64,000 bases of DNA from Ascaris suum (Eukaryota; Nematoda; Chromadorea; Rhabditida; Ascarididae): NCBI GenBank assembly GCA_013433145.1, contig CM024187.1, positions 16,791,826-16,855,825 of the forward strand, in the 5' to 3' direction. The notes under the pieces were generated by a model that was given only the letters and a program-made list of their open reading frames with translations, ran no database searches and was not told the DNA's origin. A program made the translations under genes and the position numbers. The first letter of the stretch is position 1. Each line of letters begins with the position of its first letter. Of the stretch, positions 1-13,927 are shown piece after piece.

Positions 1-321
1 TCAAAGAGTTGGAAAACAAAATCCAATGAATAATATCACTGACTAGTACTTTATTGGATTCTTTGCCGCTATTTCCTCAGTGTTTCAGCAAGCAAATTCC
101 TGGGGTATAGCAAGTCTTTCTGCGATCGCTGATGAATATCAATGAGGCAAAATTTGTGTACTTTAAACTGTGCAAGTATATGCTGTTGTCGAATATGAAG
201 ACCAGTGCTACTGGTGAGCTAATCCCATTTCAATCGAACTACTTCTGACCATTTCGGCGGAGGCACTTGACACGCAAAAGGCATCCTTGTTAAAATTCAG
301 CAAACAAATGAAAGCAATTAC

Positions 322-3300
322 CTGACATCGCACTGTCGAGCAGCCTGCGCGTTTTATTTTATTAATGAGAGACGCCTCAGCTGTGAAGTAATAGCAAAAG
401 TCGAATCTGCTAGAGCACTCCGTCGTTTCATCTGCAAAACTGAATTTTGCTGGCAAACTCTGAAGAATGTTGAAATTAACTACATATGAGCCTTTCATGT
501 ACCTGATTTGGATTAATTAAGCCTGCTCAAAACGTCACCGACCGCTGTAATTAAATGATTGCCTCAACAACCGCCATTCTACGGTTAAAACCGAAAATAT
601 TGACCAAAATCATCAACGAATACGGAAATATATATGAGTTTACTAGAGAATTTGTCAAAATGCGATTGGCGTCCATTCGTGCAGAAGCATGCAAACCCAA
701 CAACTATATTGGTGTAGCAAATCTAGTGGTAGTGTCCATAGGAAAATGGTTCTTCAAATAATACAGAGGTCCGTATCAAAAGTGTACAAGAGGAAAAGAA
801 CAGCTTTAATGAATCATACGTTATTCGTGAATAACACAATCGTTTCTAGTCTGACAAATTCAGAAACTCCTCTTCATGGGGCAGAACAGTTATTTCAAAC
901 GTTAACAAGGCTATCCAATTTGGTGGACGAGAGTGAAGGAGAGTGAGGGAGACGAAGTCTTTTGACAGGCATATTTTCTGGGATCGCATGGAGCTTGCCC
1001 GGTAGAATTGCACCGAACACCACTAAATTTTTGCTCCAGCAGTTTCACGTCTGCAATCGTTTCTCGTTCTCATACATAAGTTATTTGTTTATTTGTTTTT
1101 TTTAAAAACATTCTGTGAAGCATTCTATGCGAACGAACCTTTGGCAAATGTCTTGTTTAGTTGAGATGGACTGGTAAGGAGGTTTAGTAGGAGATGGCAT
1201 CCCATTATTGGTAGCGAACCTCTTTGATGCAAAACAAATGGCCGAAAAATTCAAGGGTTGCTGTCGCGTTGCATGCATACAAAATGCGTTCGTTGACCAC
1301 ATTGACCACACATGCTTCGAGCTCTTCTCGTCTGTTTGAATTGTTTCGCTGGTGGTTTCGCCATTTTTCAGTGGTACTATCTTTCTAAACTTATCAACCC
1401 CAAAAGTTGTGACGGGGGTGTCGTTTTGCAAAAACTAGCTTTCTTTGAAATTGAACGGATTTGTGCAGTTGTGAGGAGAACGCATGTAAACGATGCACCA
1501 TGTCCTTCCGCTTATACCCTTCTGTGATAAGTCAGTATTTCTACAGTAAATTTGCATGTAACACTAACTTCCGATGAGCGATACCTGGATTTTATCTGCG
1601 CAGCCCACAGTAGAGACACTATTTGCATCACTAACAAAATAAGCGTTTAATCGGCATCGGGTTACATCGTAGTGAGACATTCCTGCTGCAAGAATTAGCC
1701 GCAATAGCTTTTGCCGTGGGAAGAGAGTGACTTGACTTGATTTCTTTACGTTGAACGAAAGAGAGTGTGATATGATTAGTTTGACTTTTGACTTCATCAC
1801 TAGTAATTATACAGCACTCGCGCTATGGAGGAAGTTATAGCATAAGATCGCCGTGGAAAAGTCCCCTGATAGATATGACTGGGTATGCAAGTATTAACCG
1901 GACTGCGGTTTAATTCTTGTTTTCGAAAGCGACATTAAACTTGCAAGTGTCTATGTAAAGCGTTTGATATCGCAAACTTTGACAACAGAGTTAATCTTTC
2001 ATGAGCGATCGAGTGGTAAAAATGCTTATCGGTGACTTTTCATGGAGTTTAGGGTGTCATTAGTAAAACCAAAACCACGTAGACGCCTATGACGTCAGCA
2101 AATGTAATGCTACTAGGTTGTGATCACTGTACTGCACCTTTGATGTAGAGTACTTATCATTGGAGAAGATTTATGTTGATGCTCCAGCTCGTAAAGACAT
2201 TTTTCAAAGCAGTAACTTCAAACTCGTGTAGAAAGCAACAGGCTGGCTACTTCAAGGTTGGTTTGGTTGCTTAATTTTGAGGTAAATGCGATGAAAAGTT
2301 TTTGAGCGCTGGAGGACCTGTACGGAAAAAGGCACGACTTATGAGAAAGAAGTAATACAGTAAACACGTAAGCGCGTTATGTTTGTTTCAGTGTATTTTA
2401 ATCGGTAAACGTGTGCCTCAAGGTCGAAAGCAGGTAATGCAACAAACTTTGTTTCACCTTTCCTTCGTTTTTTGCGCCTTGGAACATCATGTGAAAATCA
2501 TGTCTGTACCTACCGATGACGTATTTGTGTCCGCATATTTGACTGTGTAAAGGTTCTAATTGACCGGCGTACATATGGCAGGGAAATTCGGTCAGCTGAA
2601 TCTCTGCTTAATAGTGGCCCACTTGGCCATATCTGCCACAAATTACGGACGCTTGTTTTGACCAAAAAATCCACATTTCCAAGTTTATGTACGAGAGGAA
2701 GAGCGCGGTTGAGAGGATTGCCTTTTCACAGTTTCCAGAGCTTATTCGCTGCCTAGAAGACACGGAATTCCATACTAGCAGGAATCTATTAAACCACAGG
2801 TGCTAATAAAGGTTTTAGCCAGGCGTTAATAGCCTTTTTGTTTCAACCGACTGGATTTGCAAACGAAGTCAGCGACCGTTCAAACAAACTCCAGTTAACT
2901 GAGAATATCAATTTGCACCAATGCTCACGTTCAATGTTCCTCGTACGGCACAGACGTCGTATCTTGTTGAATTGAACACCAATTTTCAACAGATGATCAC
3001 CTGATATCCCACGCTCCTCTCCCTCCCCCTCCCCCACCCAGCAGATATGGAAGGAAAAACCACTCCTGAACATAAAAAAGCGCTCGGATGTGACACCTCC
3101 CCCCCCCCTACCCCTTTCGCCAAAAAAAAACACGAGAAATACAAGACCTAGTTCCAATAAAGCAACTATCCTGGAAAAATAAGAAGCCTTCTCGCACAGA
3201 ACACCATTCTATTAAAAGTTGCGAAAAGAGAATAGTCTGAAGATATTAATACTTCGTCAAAAATCCCAAAAATGGAAGCCTTCCGTTCTACGATACGCAG

Positions 3301-6227
3301 GAATATATTTGGTCATTAAGTCACATTTAACCTCAACAAATCAAGACCGAGCGCTATCAGCTATTGTCTCGTGGAGTTAACTAAACCTATTCTACATGCA
3401 ACTGACGATTTAGCTGGTCGGATGGATAGTTGAGTAAATATACAAATGATTTGTGTGAATATTTTGGACAGATCTGATAGAAGCTTTCCCTATCACGTTT
3501 TAATAGAAAAGCTACACGTATTTAATTTAGGCTATAGGAGCATGTGATAGGCATTTTGTTTTGTTTAACTTGTAAGTAGATATTTTGTTGATCATGCGCA
3601 TCATTTGTGTTTTTTTCGTCGCTACAGCCGTTCTCAGTATTTCAGTGGTAACTTATTAATGCTACTAGTTTGAAAAATGTCCGTTTCTGAATTTGAGGAA
3701 CAAGACCTGAAGTAGATAGACTTGAAATATAACCTGAAGTATATAGTAAAAGCTACTAATTTCTGCACTATGTGGTTTGTGCTCACTTTCACCATATTCG
3801 ATATCGCCATAACGAATATACATTAACGGACATGTTTCATTTATTATTATATCAGCTTCTCATTTCTGATTGGCTGAGTAGACCGGAGCGATTTTCGCGA
3901 ACTGTCTTAAATTCATACGATTTTTCGAATAGAAAAGCTCAACTTTTTCATCACAAATGAATATTGCTAGAAAAGGATCGGATCATTCGTATATCCTTTA
4001 GCGTTTCGAAAATAACCCAATCATTAAAAGCATCATGAGATATCGCTGAGAAAACAACAACCTCTGTTTCTGAATCGATCGACCGCCGACGTTAATTTTC
4101 AAGTCTCAGCCAAGAACTTGAAGTTGGTTGATTCCGGTTTGCTCTATGTGAGCATTGCGTAGTGCAGTAGGCTCAATCAAAGACACGAAATTCTAACTTC
4201 ATTTTATGCAATCATAGAGATATGATTGTCGACAGAGCGCTGCTCCACATGTAGCTGCTTTCATCTGCGCCGAATTCGCCTCTCAAACGCTATATCTTAA
4301 AAGGATGTCAAGTAAATTTAGATCCCCTGGTTAGGATTCAAAAAGTTCTGATGTTTGGCCGATCCGTTTTTCTCAACTGCTAGAGATCGGCGGCCGAACT
4401 CTAAAAATCGATTATTCAATTTAAGATTTTGCAAAAAACGAGGAATAGAACGGTTTTCATCGGTCAGAAATTTTGGAAAAAAACTGAAAATTGAATCGTT
4501 TCCCTGTTCAGTGAAAAATAACGATACGAAATCACTATGATAAAATAGTACATGGCGGTTTTTCTAAAGGTATTACATGTAAAAGAATTGTTTACATGAC
4601 TCAAAGCCACGCTGATTATAATTTTTCAAAGCAGTTGGAACTTGTACTGCTTCAGTGCAACACTCCAAACATTTGATATTATCTGACCGTGAGTCGGTTG
4701 ATAACCGCACATCAAGATACAATGCTCGTTTTTTTTGCAAAATTTTTCATTGCATATAAAGATGACATTCGGAATCACCATTGCCGAAACTTTCAAAAGA
4801 TTAGCGCTATTTAACTCCGCCCACTAATGCACTTTGATACAGCGCAACAACAGTTATTAAGCCTTAAAATTTTTATGAACAGCTTTCGAAGTGGAAGTAT
4901 TGCTCGATATTTTAACGATGATCAGAAATGCTACAAGGTTTTGAAGGTTTTGGTGACGTTACAAATGCGGAGACGCTGTCTCAACTTTTGAGGCATTTTT
5001 ATAGAGTATGCTATCTCTATTTAAAATCGCTTCACTTTGTGGAGTTCATATTTTGCAAAATGGCTTCCATTCTTGCCACATTCGAAACTTAGAGCTTCAA
5101 TAAGATAGAGAAATTTGAAAGGACACAAAAATGTTAAGCTCAAGGGTGACTTTTTGGAAGCTAAGTCGATAATGGAAGCCTATCCATTCTGTTGATTTTG
5201 TTCGAATCGGCACAATGAGTTTTGATGGTGAAATATGCGGGCAGACGGATAAGCCATATATGGCCTTTTTCTCTTAGCAAAGGCACTCTGGAGCATCGTT
5301 GTAAGAGGATGTGATGTAACATTTAAACTGTTTTTAAAGACTTTTCAGTGAAAGCAGCAACTCTTTTCTCGCGAAGTTCGAATTCGATCCCCATACCACG
5401 ATAAGGACACCATGCTTTCAAACTTTGAAAGTAGTTTCCTCATTTCTAGTATTGTATTCTTTTCAATCGAAGTTTTTAGAAGATTATTGCCTTTTTCTGC
5501 GTAGACAATTGGAAATTTTTATACTTCTGCTCTATCGTTCAGTCAGTGCCAGCCAGCTTTGCGCCTCCCGCCGTCACCCTTTCTCCCACCTGGTTTCTCG
5601 CATTAAAATTTTTTCCACATGCCATTTTGAAGCTACTACGCAATTTCACGTGCTTTTTTCCATAACACATTTCGTCAACATGCGGCTGGTACATCGGCTG
5701 CCCGCAACAAGTCAGTCAGTTTTAATGGTGGGACTCGACGCTTCGAAATTCGGCGTGCAAGGACCATTTTCGGGAATCTCGGAAACCCGAAAGTTGCTGA
5801 AATTCCGTTAGCTCCGAAATTTCTTGAACTGAAAAACGATTTTCTTGTTGGGAATCCAAGAAAGCGAATGACCCAAATTTGGCAAATTTTTATATGCCGA
5901 TCAGCAGTATAGGAATACAAACATCAATTTTATAAGCTGTGGCTGAAAAAGTAAAAATTCTTGGCCGCTGCACTCAGCGGGTTAGGTTTTTTGTAAGTGG
6001 AGGATGAGATTACATGTGAAAAACTGAGCTGCCCTTCCATGACAAAATAAATAAACAAAACATATAAATAGCGTTATGGTAAGCGTAGAAGTTTAAACAG
6101 AGAAAAATATCTTACCAATCTTTTGTCCCCTAATGAATTTCTGACCGCTGTAGCACTTCAACGCTCTGCATTCTATCGCCAAAGCCACAAGCAGCACTAG
6201 CAGTAAATACTGTGTGGAGACGTTCAT
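322..6227 (-). CDS. Secreted Ly6/ET-module-like Cys-rich protein, 5' part (minus paralog)
   Basis: Seen: exon 1 runs 6227 down to 6116 and encodes a signal peptide (MNVSTQYLLLVLLVALA, then IECRA) followed by LKCYSGQKFIRGQKI. It ends after one base of a codon at a GTAAGA donor (6115-6114). Exon 2 runs 431 to 322 after a TTTTGCAG acceptor. It completes an Asp codon, encodes ETTEC, DFCYY, KRAGC and VRCQ, and ends in phase 0 at GTAATT. The final exon, expected to hold the CC...DLCN block, was not found in bases 1-321 and presumably lies beyond base 1. Family knowledge: this Cys spacing with CC(C)xxxDLCN is typical of nematode Ly6/uPAR-like or ET-module extracellular proteins, usually secreted or surface-anchored. 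The plus-strand gene at 17173-21101 is an obvious paralog and supports both splice choices. The ligand and role cannot be told from the sequence. Confidence 0.72.
432..6115 (-). other. Long intron of the minus-strand Cys-rich gene
   Basis: About 5.7 kb, AT-rich, bounded by the GTAAGA donor (6115-6114) and TTTTGCAG acceptor (433-432). Apart from the C10 run and C-rich patch near 3.0-3.1 kb I see no feature. All short frames look spurious. Confidence 0.6.
3099..3108. repeat. C10 homopolymer (G10 on the minus strand)
   Basis: Ten C in a row, within a C-rich patch (CTCCCTCCCCCTCCCCC at about 3020-3040). It lies in the intron of the minus-strand Cys-rich gene. Confidence 0.9.
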
Positions 6228-9200
6228 CTTCAACTGACATTTGTTGTAATAAGCAAAAAACAGATCGATAATAAAACACTTCTTGACAACAACGAAAATC
6301 GACATCAAAATACAGAAAGACACCATCGTGTATGTACACAACTTTAGTGGTACAGTCAACCGTTTCTGTGCGCCTTTGCAAATTTGCGCAGAGTGCATAT
6401 GTATGTGTTCGTGCGTAATTGTTTGTTTATTTCCTACGAGTTTCAAATTGGAAATCAAGAATGTTTTTTGGTGTAATTTAAGCAGCAATAAATGATGCCC
6501 TCTCACCCCCAACCTACCAATGATTTGATGGTTAAATGTGCCACCTTTGTTCCATTATCGTTCGAACGTTTCTTGAAAATCATTTTTTCGCTTCGGATTT
6601 ATGTAACCATTCGGTTTTATATGCTAATGCGTTAAATGTGCTATTTACTGGTGGACTCAAATGCCACAGGTGAAATCAGCCTAGCCATTACTCTTCCCTA
6701 TTTATTTTTTGTTAACTTAATTTCTCGCAGCGTTTACAACTACAAACATTTTCGAAGCGAGCATTCTAAAGGCGAAAGAAATACAAAATCGAGGACGAGA
6801 AATAAGGATATAAGCCGATATAAGCCTTCATCTCTCACATTCAGCGTTGCAATTGTCGTTTATCGCATTTCGCCATAACTCAATGCCTCAACTCCATCCG
6901 TCTTAGTCATTGTATATCAGCAAACACCACACATATGCAAAATACAGCAAACTTGGCATTTCATAAATGGCAACAATGAAGTTGAAATTCTGTATGCAAA
7001 TAAAATCGTAAATATACTTTTCGCGCTATTTTTGCAGTTCATGATGGATCTAATATTTGCTTCATGCAGTGGCTTATTTCAAACGTTTAATTTAATTGAT
7101 GCGTCGTTCACTTTCAAACCTAAAATTCACATCACATCCATATTTTAACCATTCATGCAGCGCCTTAATTCAAGGAAAAATTTCTTTGCTATAAACACTG
7201 CTTTGATTCAAAGACCGTAATAATTTATGGACCGAAAGCGTACATCGCTTCGACGCTCTTCTTTGAAAGTGTCTTCGGAAATCTTTAATCTTTTATTGAG
7301 GATGCAGAATGACTGCAATAGTAGTAGCTTTACTGTGCCGCTTATTGGACAGAAAAAATGCGTCATCCCAATAGAAGCTCACTGATATCGGCTTTGAGAA
7401 CACGAAGTAAAAAAAAGGGTGGGATGGAAGAGAGAAATCTCGGAACTTTATTTCAGTTTTCCAAACGTTTGACACGTGCGTCATAGGTTAAACATTCAAC
7501 ACCTGTCTCATAGGTGAAATATTCAGCACGCTTCTCAATTCGACGCACTAGGACTTGATCGCCTTCCATTGCAACCCCAAGTACCACATCAATTCCTTAA
7601 CAGCTCACTGACTTACGAACACTACCATACTTTTCGTTCGAATGATAACATTTCCTGTCATAATGTTAAAAGCGCAACAAAAAATAATTATTTGTAGAGC
7701 AAGGCGCAAGGACAGTATTTAAGTTTAAAATGTTTTTTTTTTTGTACGCGTTCTTAGCACTTCAAAAAATTTCTCTTATTTTTCCCTCGATACTAAAAAG
7801 GCCATAAGAATTCCACTGAGGCATTACAGTTTGAAAACCGATTTCAAAAATGTGACATTTACCTGGAATAGAAGCAAGAGCATTACTAGATAAAAACCGC
7901 TAGCGCTATTAAGAGAGGGAAACGATAGAAGGCTATTGTATACGATTCAGTTGAAATGATTAAACAAATACCTATGCATGATAATGTGCGCAACAAGTCA
8001 CTGAGCAATTTTCATGAGATGTCATCAACTGGAAGATGGTGTATTTAAAGGACATAAAGAAGCGAATTAGCGGCCTTGGCAATTTCAGTTTGAACAACTG
8101 TCCTTCAATGCCCTCCTGACGAGTGAAACATCATACTACGAGCACTAATAACCAATCGTTTATGCTTTCTTGAAATCATTTTCCATCATAATGTCATTGG
8201 CCATTTTAGAGCTCTTCTCGCCATCCTTTTTTGTTAAAAGCACATTAAAACGACATGCTGTCCATGCGTTAATATGTGTGCGTTTGAGTCTGAATATGAG
8301 TACACCTGATGCAAATGACAATTGGTCAAATGACCTTCGAGTGACCACTTCTTATCCCAGTTAGAGAAGCTAAAGAGACCATAATAAATGCATCGAGATT
8401 TATAGCTGCGTTATCTTTTAACATTAGTATAATCGATGTGAAAATTCGTATATCAAATGTAACTGTAAGTTAACATCGAAACATGTTAGTGCACAATGAA
8501 TAAAGAAATGCAAAATAGATGCGGCACATACAGTGCGGGTTGTTAAAGTAATAGCAAATGAACTGTCACTTCAATTAGGAAACTCATAAAACTCACAGCA
8601 GTGAATTCGTCAAATTTGAAATATATCAAAATAGATGATTGAATAACTCCCGTATCGATGTTATTCACCTAATTTTATTAACTGTATAACACTTATTATC
8701 TATTGCCGCTGTGTTGTCACTATTAAGAACTTATCCAATCAATCACACCTCGCATATTTAAAATTGAAATAAATCCAACGCAATGAATTCCATGAGTGAC
8801 TCTTAAATTCACAAAGATTTGAATCGTTTTTTTTTCTTCAAATGAAGGCGATGGAATAAGTTCATCATTCTCTTGCTCTTAGTTATCATCCCTCCCGTGA
8901 AATAACTCACTCCCACAATGCAGACTTTCCACACAATAGCATCTAAGCATTTTTCACTAGGATTATTAGATATGCGCAGCACCTTATATTGAACAACAGC
9001 CTAACGAACGGAATTCTTTCATAATTAAAATTAATGACGACGAGCTGATATTGTGGGGAAAAAAGGTAGATTTTAAAAGAAAATTTAAACAATAAGATAG
9101 ATGGCCTTTCGCCATGTTGAAATGCCACCATGTTGAAACGCACATTGTAGAAACACTGATGCGTTTTTCACTAAGGTTAAATACGTATTGTTGAATCAGC

Positions 9201-10779
9201 GCATTGATCATTTCCGCCTACAACGCAAATAGACAAGAAAATGAATGCTCTGAACATCGCTTTCAAAAGTGATGCTGAAAAAAGTGCTCGATGAATTGTC
9301 ACCAGCATTCTGTCCCATGTGCACATATAAACGTTGACTCAGACACCGCACATCGAAATCGGTCGCTCCCATTATTACAACAACTATCGATTGCACAGCA
9401 TTCACATCATATCAGCTACTAACTCTCAAAATCACAAACATCTTCACAACTTGGCAAAACAGGCATGTCGCCAGCTCCGACATTTGCGCCACTTTATTTC
9501 TAATCTTCCATAACACACTGTAAAATGATACGCATCTACACCTACACATATATAAAGTATGTTACACCTATTTTTCCTGGTATCTTAGAAACCCGTTTTC
9601 TGCACTGGTTGCACTTTACAACCGAACAGTACTGAACTGCCTTTCGCTATACATGCCGAATTCGCAGCTGCTGGCGACTTCACCCGATTCGAGTCTCCGC
9701 CTAATTTTTGCGTTCATGTTGTCTTGGGCTAAGGTCATATCTGCATTCAACACAAAAAAAGCCAGCACTTTACTTTGATCCTGAGTAGATCATACTCACT
9801 TCTAGAAGAATACCCATAAAACCTTGTCCAATCATTACGCTCGATATTTTAGTCGTTTTTAGCAACTGTAATCAGTTTTCAACGCATTTTCATCCCTCCA
9901 CTCAACAGCAGCGATGTTCCGCCGGCCACATACAGCATAAAACTGCTGACCACTACTCTCTGCCTTTTTCTCTGCGACCTCCCGTTATCAAAAGAATGAG
10001 AGGGGAGCGTGGCTCGAACCTTGATTTCGTACCTTAATGTAAACTGTGCTGCTTTGCCTCGTGATACGCCTCAATGCCTCATTCGTGATTATTCGCAAAG
10101 TACACACGGAAAAGTTCCTAAGTGAAGCGGAAAACTTTTCCATGAGTTCGTTTACTCAAACAGTTTAAATAATGAAAAGGTGAACGTTGCAAGTTTCGAT
10201 AGAGAAGTGGAACTACAGGTGAAAACAATGGGAGATGCGGATGGTTTACGAATTCCATATTTCAAATAATTTGGATTGCGCCCAACAATTCATTGCATTC
10301 ATACGGGAGTGACAACAATGGCACTGTTGAAAAAAGGAATCAGTGAAATGAGAGAGAGAAGGAACCGGGTTGACAGTAAACAATGATAAATACAGCTGTC
10401 CATATAAAACACATATATAATTAGAAGATGAGATCAGGTGAGGCGATCGCATAGTTCTAGTGGCGGATATTTTGCAGGTTAGTTTGGGCAGTCTTCCAAT
10501 TCTAATCAGAGAGGCACAAAGGTATTTGAAATCTAAGCTAGAATTGAGTACCTGCTCATTTTTTTCCACTTCTTCCACTTAGATACCGATAGCTTTCCGT
10601 CCATCTTTCAGCGATCGTAGAAAATATGCTGGCTTGTTCGCCTTGAACAAAATTCGGCCCAAATGACCATCGCTTTTGAAACAGTGAATGCATCAAAAAC
10701 CATCGACAAGTTCACTCATGGCTGCAGGAAATTCAAAATTTGATCGAACTCGCCTAATAAATTTTTACGATCCCTGCTA
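6228..10779. other. Intergenic, no supported gene
   Basis: AT-rich sequence between the minus-strand first exon and the retrotransposon. One weak minus-strand exon-like piece is present: ATG at 9835, MIGQGFMGILLE, then a good GTGAGTATG donor at 9799. Nothing else is supported. Confidence 0.5.
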
Positions 10780-11182
10780 GTGCTCGGATTTCATCTCATC
10801 GCCTTCGGCCCTCGCTGGGATTCGTCACAAAGGACCTTGCACAAAGGTGCTTCATCGCTTGATCATAGGGGCTCGTCGCAGTGGTCTTCACAACCAAAAA
10901 TTCTGCGCACCACGGGGGATTTTCAGAAAAAGAGCCCTTCCAATAACGCAGGGGCTCTTGTAGATTTCCTCACCTCCATGAGGAAAGTTAATAAGGAGGC
11001 TTTTGTCTTCGCGAGCTAAAAAAAATCCTCCACTTAGTTGCAGGAGGATTCATCGTTCAACATTCGCTGCTGCGCGGTCGGCTTGAACTAAGCTCCGACC
11101 GTCACAAGAGAAACAACGGTGAATCCACTCGTCAGCATCCAACGGGCAGGAGACGAGCCTAAGCCCTAACCTTCACGCGATC

Positions 11183-12000
11183 ATGTTCAACCCGTGTACG
11201 TATAATGCAAGGACGCTGCTATCGAATGACCGGTTGGAGGAATTGGAAGAAGAGGCGTCAAAAACCAATTTCGATATAATCGGCCTAGCAGAAGTTAGAA
11301 GGAAAGGCAAAGAGGCCGTCGACCGGCCAATTTACCGGGGAGAGAATGAGACATCGCGGGGTGGAGTCGGATTTTATGTTTCGAAAGAATGGAAGTCAAA
11401 GATAATTATGTTTCTCTTCTCAATCTCCTAGAATCGCGCAAAGCAAAATTAAGATCAATAGAAAAACAAACATGCGACTAATTCAAATATATGCACCACA
11501 CGGAGGGCAAAGCAATGAAGAATACACGCAATTCTTGGATGACCTGACAGCTGTAGTTAATGAAGAGCGATCTACGTTCACCGTTAAAATGGGTGATTTT
11601 AACGCAATTGTTGGAGCACGAATATCAGGAGAGCAGTCAGTTGGGAATTTTGGATTGGGAACGCGGAATCCACGCGGACAACAACTAGTTGATTTTTGCG
11701 AAAATAACAGGATGAAAATTATGAACACGTTTTTAAAAAAAGACGAGCAAAAAATGGACTTGGAGAAGCCCCAGTGGAGATGGAAAAAACGAAATAGGCT
11801 ATATCTTGGTGAATAAGGCAATAATCGTGAAAGACACCGAAGTTTTGAACCACTTCCAAACAGGCAGCGACCATCGCCTAATCAGAACAAAACTTAAGCT
11901 AAAGGATAAACGCTTACGGGCCAGACAAAAAGAAACAAAAGCACCGAAAAATTATTCGACGCAAGGTTATACACATACGCAATGCGACATTCTCATTTAA
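11183..12000 (+). pseudogene. RTE apurinic-like endonuclease domain, frameshifted
   Basis: The domain is spread over three frames. The first segment (11183-11431) starts MFNPCTYNARTLL and holds LAEVRRKG and GGVGFYVSKEW. A one-base shift near 11429 leads to the second segment (about 11433-11816) with IQIYAPHGG and MGDFNAIVG. A shift at or near the A-run at 11784-11790 leads to the third (11790-12000) with GYILVNKA and TGSDHRLIRTKL. The Asn, Glu, Asp-Asn and Asp-His motif positions of the exonuclease/endonuclease/phosphatase fold are still recognisable. The enzyme would nick target DNA to prime reverse transcription. The shifts are either true decay or, at the homopolymer, possible sequencing error. 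Confidence 0.85.
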
Positions 12001-12373
12001 CAGAGAGTGAACCGACCTATGCAAATATTATTGCAAAAATCAGCCAAGCGGCACAAATCGCTACGATAAAAAGGCAGGAAACGTCGCCTCTTACAGAAGA
12101 AATAAAAGAACTGCTTGAAAAAAGAAGAAAGACGAAACGAGGGGTGCTAATTTTCGGACTAATCTGGAATTTTGCGAACTTAACAAGATAATCAAAAAAA
12201 GAAAATATGCGAAAACCGTTATCAGAAATATCTGAATATAAAAGCAAGCCGCAGCTGCCGGGAAACTGAAGAGGGCAAGAAGCTCGCTAGTTGAGAACAA
12301 GAAAAGAATAGACGGGTCACTCACGACAGAAACACGAGAAATCGGCCACATCGTTCAAGAATTTTATACGAAA

Positions 12374-13336
12374 TTGTACGGAGGAGGGACCGATCGCACG
12401 TTCGTTACACGAAAAAGCGACGAGCCGTTCTTACAAATCATCGACTCAGAAATAAGAAACGCGATCCAAAGCATGAAAAACATGAAGGCGCCAGGCAACG
12501 ATGGACTAACTGGAGAAATGTTGAAACTCGGGAAGGAATTATTAGTAACACCGTTGAAAAGTCTGTTCAAAAATATTATCGAATATCAACAAATCCCTGA
12601 AGACTTCGCCTTCTCAAAAACAATTCTGTTGTCAAAGAAAGGCAATCCAGATGATATCAGAAACCACCGCCCCATTTCACTCCTACCAATAATCTCAAAG
12701 TGTTCCTCGAAAGTTTTATGCAAAAGACTGCAGCAACAAATTGAGCAGAAACAAGATGTCGAGCAGGCAGGCTTTAGGCCGGGAAAGTCAACAATCGACC
12801 AAATCCACGTGCTTACCATGCTCATCGAGAAAACCAGAGAGTACAACTTGCCCCTTTACTCGCTGTTGGTAGACTACGAAAAGGCCTTCGATTATGTTGA
12901 ACATGCCTCCCTGTGGAGGTCCTTGGAAAGCGCCTCGGTACACCCTTCAATAATATCCATCCTTCAAGAAATCCAAAGTAAATCGATAACTACAATTTTC
13001 GTACATGAAAGGCAAATACCAATACAGGTAGAGAGGGGAGTACGGCGGGGAGACTGCATATCCCTGCTGCTGTTCAATGCAGCATTGCAGCTCGTGTTCA
13101 ACGAGCTAGATTGGCAAAACAAGGGCGTGAAAGTGGACGGAAAAAGACTTTCGCACTTGAGGTTCGCAGACGACATAACCTTGACATCCCACAGCTTCAA
13201 CCAAATAAAGAAAATGCTAAGAGAACTGGAGGTGAGAAGTGCGGTAGTCTTGCTTACGATTAAACACCTCCAAAACGAAGCTGATGAGCAACCGAGAGCT
13301 GAAGTCGATGATCGTCGTAAAAGGCGAGAAGATTGA
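12374..13336 (+). pseudogene. RTE reverse transcriptase domain (longest intact piece)
   Basis: This is a 320-codon open stretch, continuous upstream in the same frame to about 12240, where TGA and TAA stops interrupt the linker. Visible motifs, counted from 12374: APGNDGLTGEML near residue 36; NHRPISLLP near 97; GFRPGKST near 134; VDYEKAFDYVEH with the first catalytic Asp near residue 167; RGVRRGDCIS near 215; LRFADDI with the Asp pair near 266-267. The usual RGVRQGDTISP reads RGVRRGDCISL, a drifted version. A shift near 13262 moves the thumb coding into the frame that begins at 13284. It is related to the RTs of nematode RTE families. It is not expected to give a working polyprotein. Confidence 0.88.
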
Positions 13337-13927
13337 AAGCGTAAATGAATTTATCTACTTGGGCAGATGTGTAAAAATGAGCGAAGGAACGGAAGCAGAG
13401 GTACGACGCAGGATCAAACAAGGATGGAAAGCATTTTTTAAGAATAAAGACTTCTACCGTGAAAAAAAAAAGTATCGACAAGTCTCAAGCGGAAACTTTG
13501 AAAAAAGCGTGATGCCAACAGTTTTGTACGGTTCCGAGACATGGGTAACAACTAAGAAAGTGCGCAAGCTACTGGCAGTGGCAGAGAGAAGAATGGAAAG
13601 AATCATGACGGGAATTAAACTGGTACAGAGGAAAGCCAACGAATGGCTCCGAGGTGTAACAAAGGTAAAGGATTGGGTAACCGAGGCCGGAATGAGAAAT
13701 TTAGATGGGCGACGAAGATATCCGCACTGAAAAATGACGACTGGGTAAAAAGAATAACAGAATGGACACCACGGATTGGCAAAAGAAATAGAGGCCGACC
13801 TGCAATGAGGTGGAGTGATTCTTTAAAAAAGACCGCAGGAACCAACTGGATCAGAGAAGCATTGAATCGGGACAACTGGAAGCGATATGAAGAGACATTT
13901 ATTCGTAATGAATGCCCTGTTGATTGA
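13284..13927 (+). pseudogene. RTE C-terminal region after the RT
   Basis: Two overlapping frames carry the C-terminal part. The segment 13284-13730 has VNEFIYLGR and VLYGSETW, typical of the region after the RT palm in RTE and related elements. A shift near 13695 leads to 13643-13927 with DDWVKRITEWTPR and GRPAMRWSDSL, ending RNECPVD and stop. The stop lies immediately before the A/T-rich tail. The order and motifs match intact RTE proteins. Confidence 0.82.

Noticed and set aside
2843..3157. 104-codon minus frame rich in Gly and Arg
   Set aside because: Produced by the C-rich patches and C10 run; no motifs or splice support.
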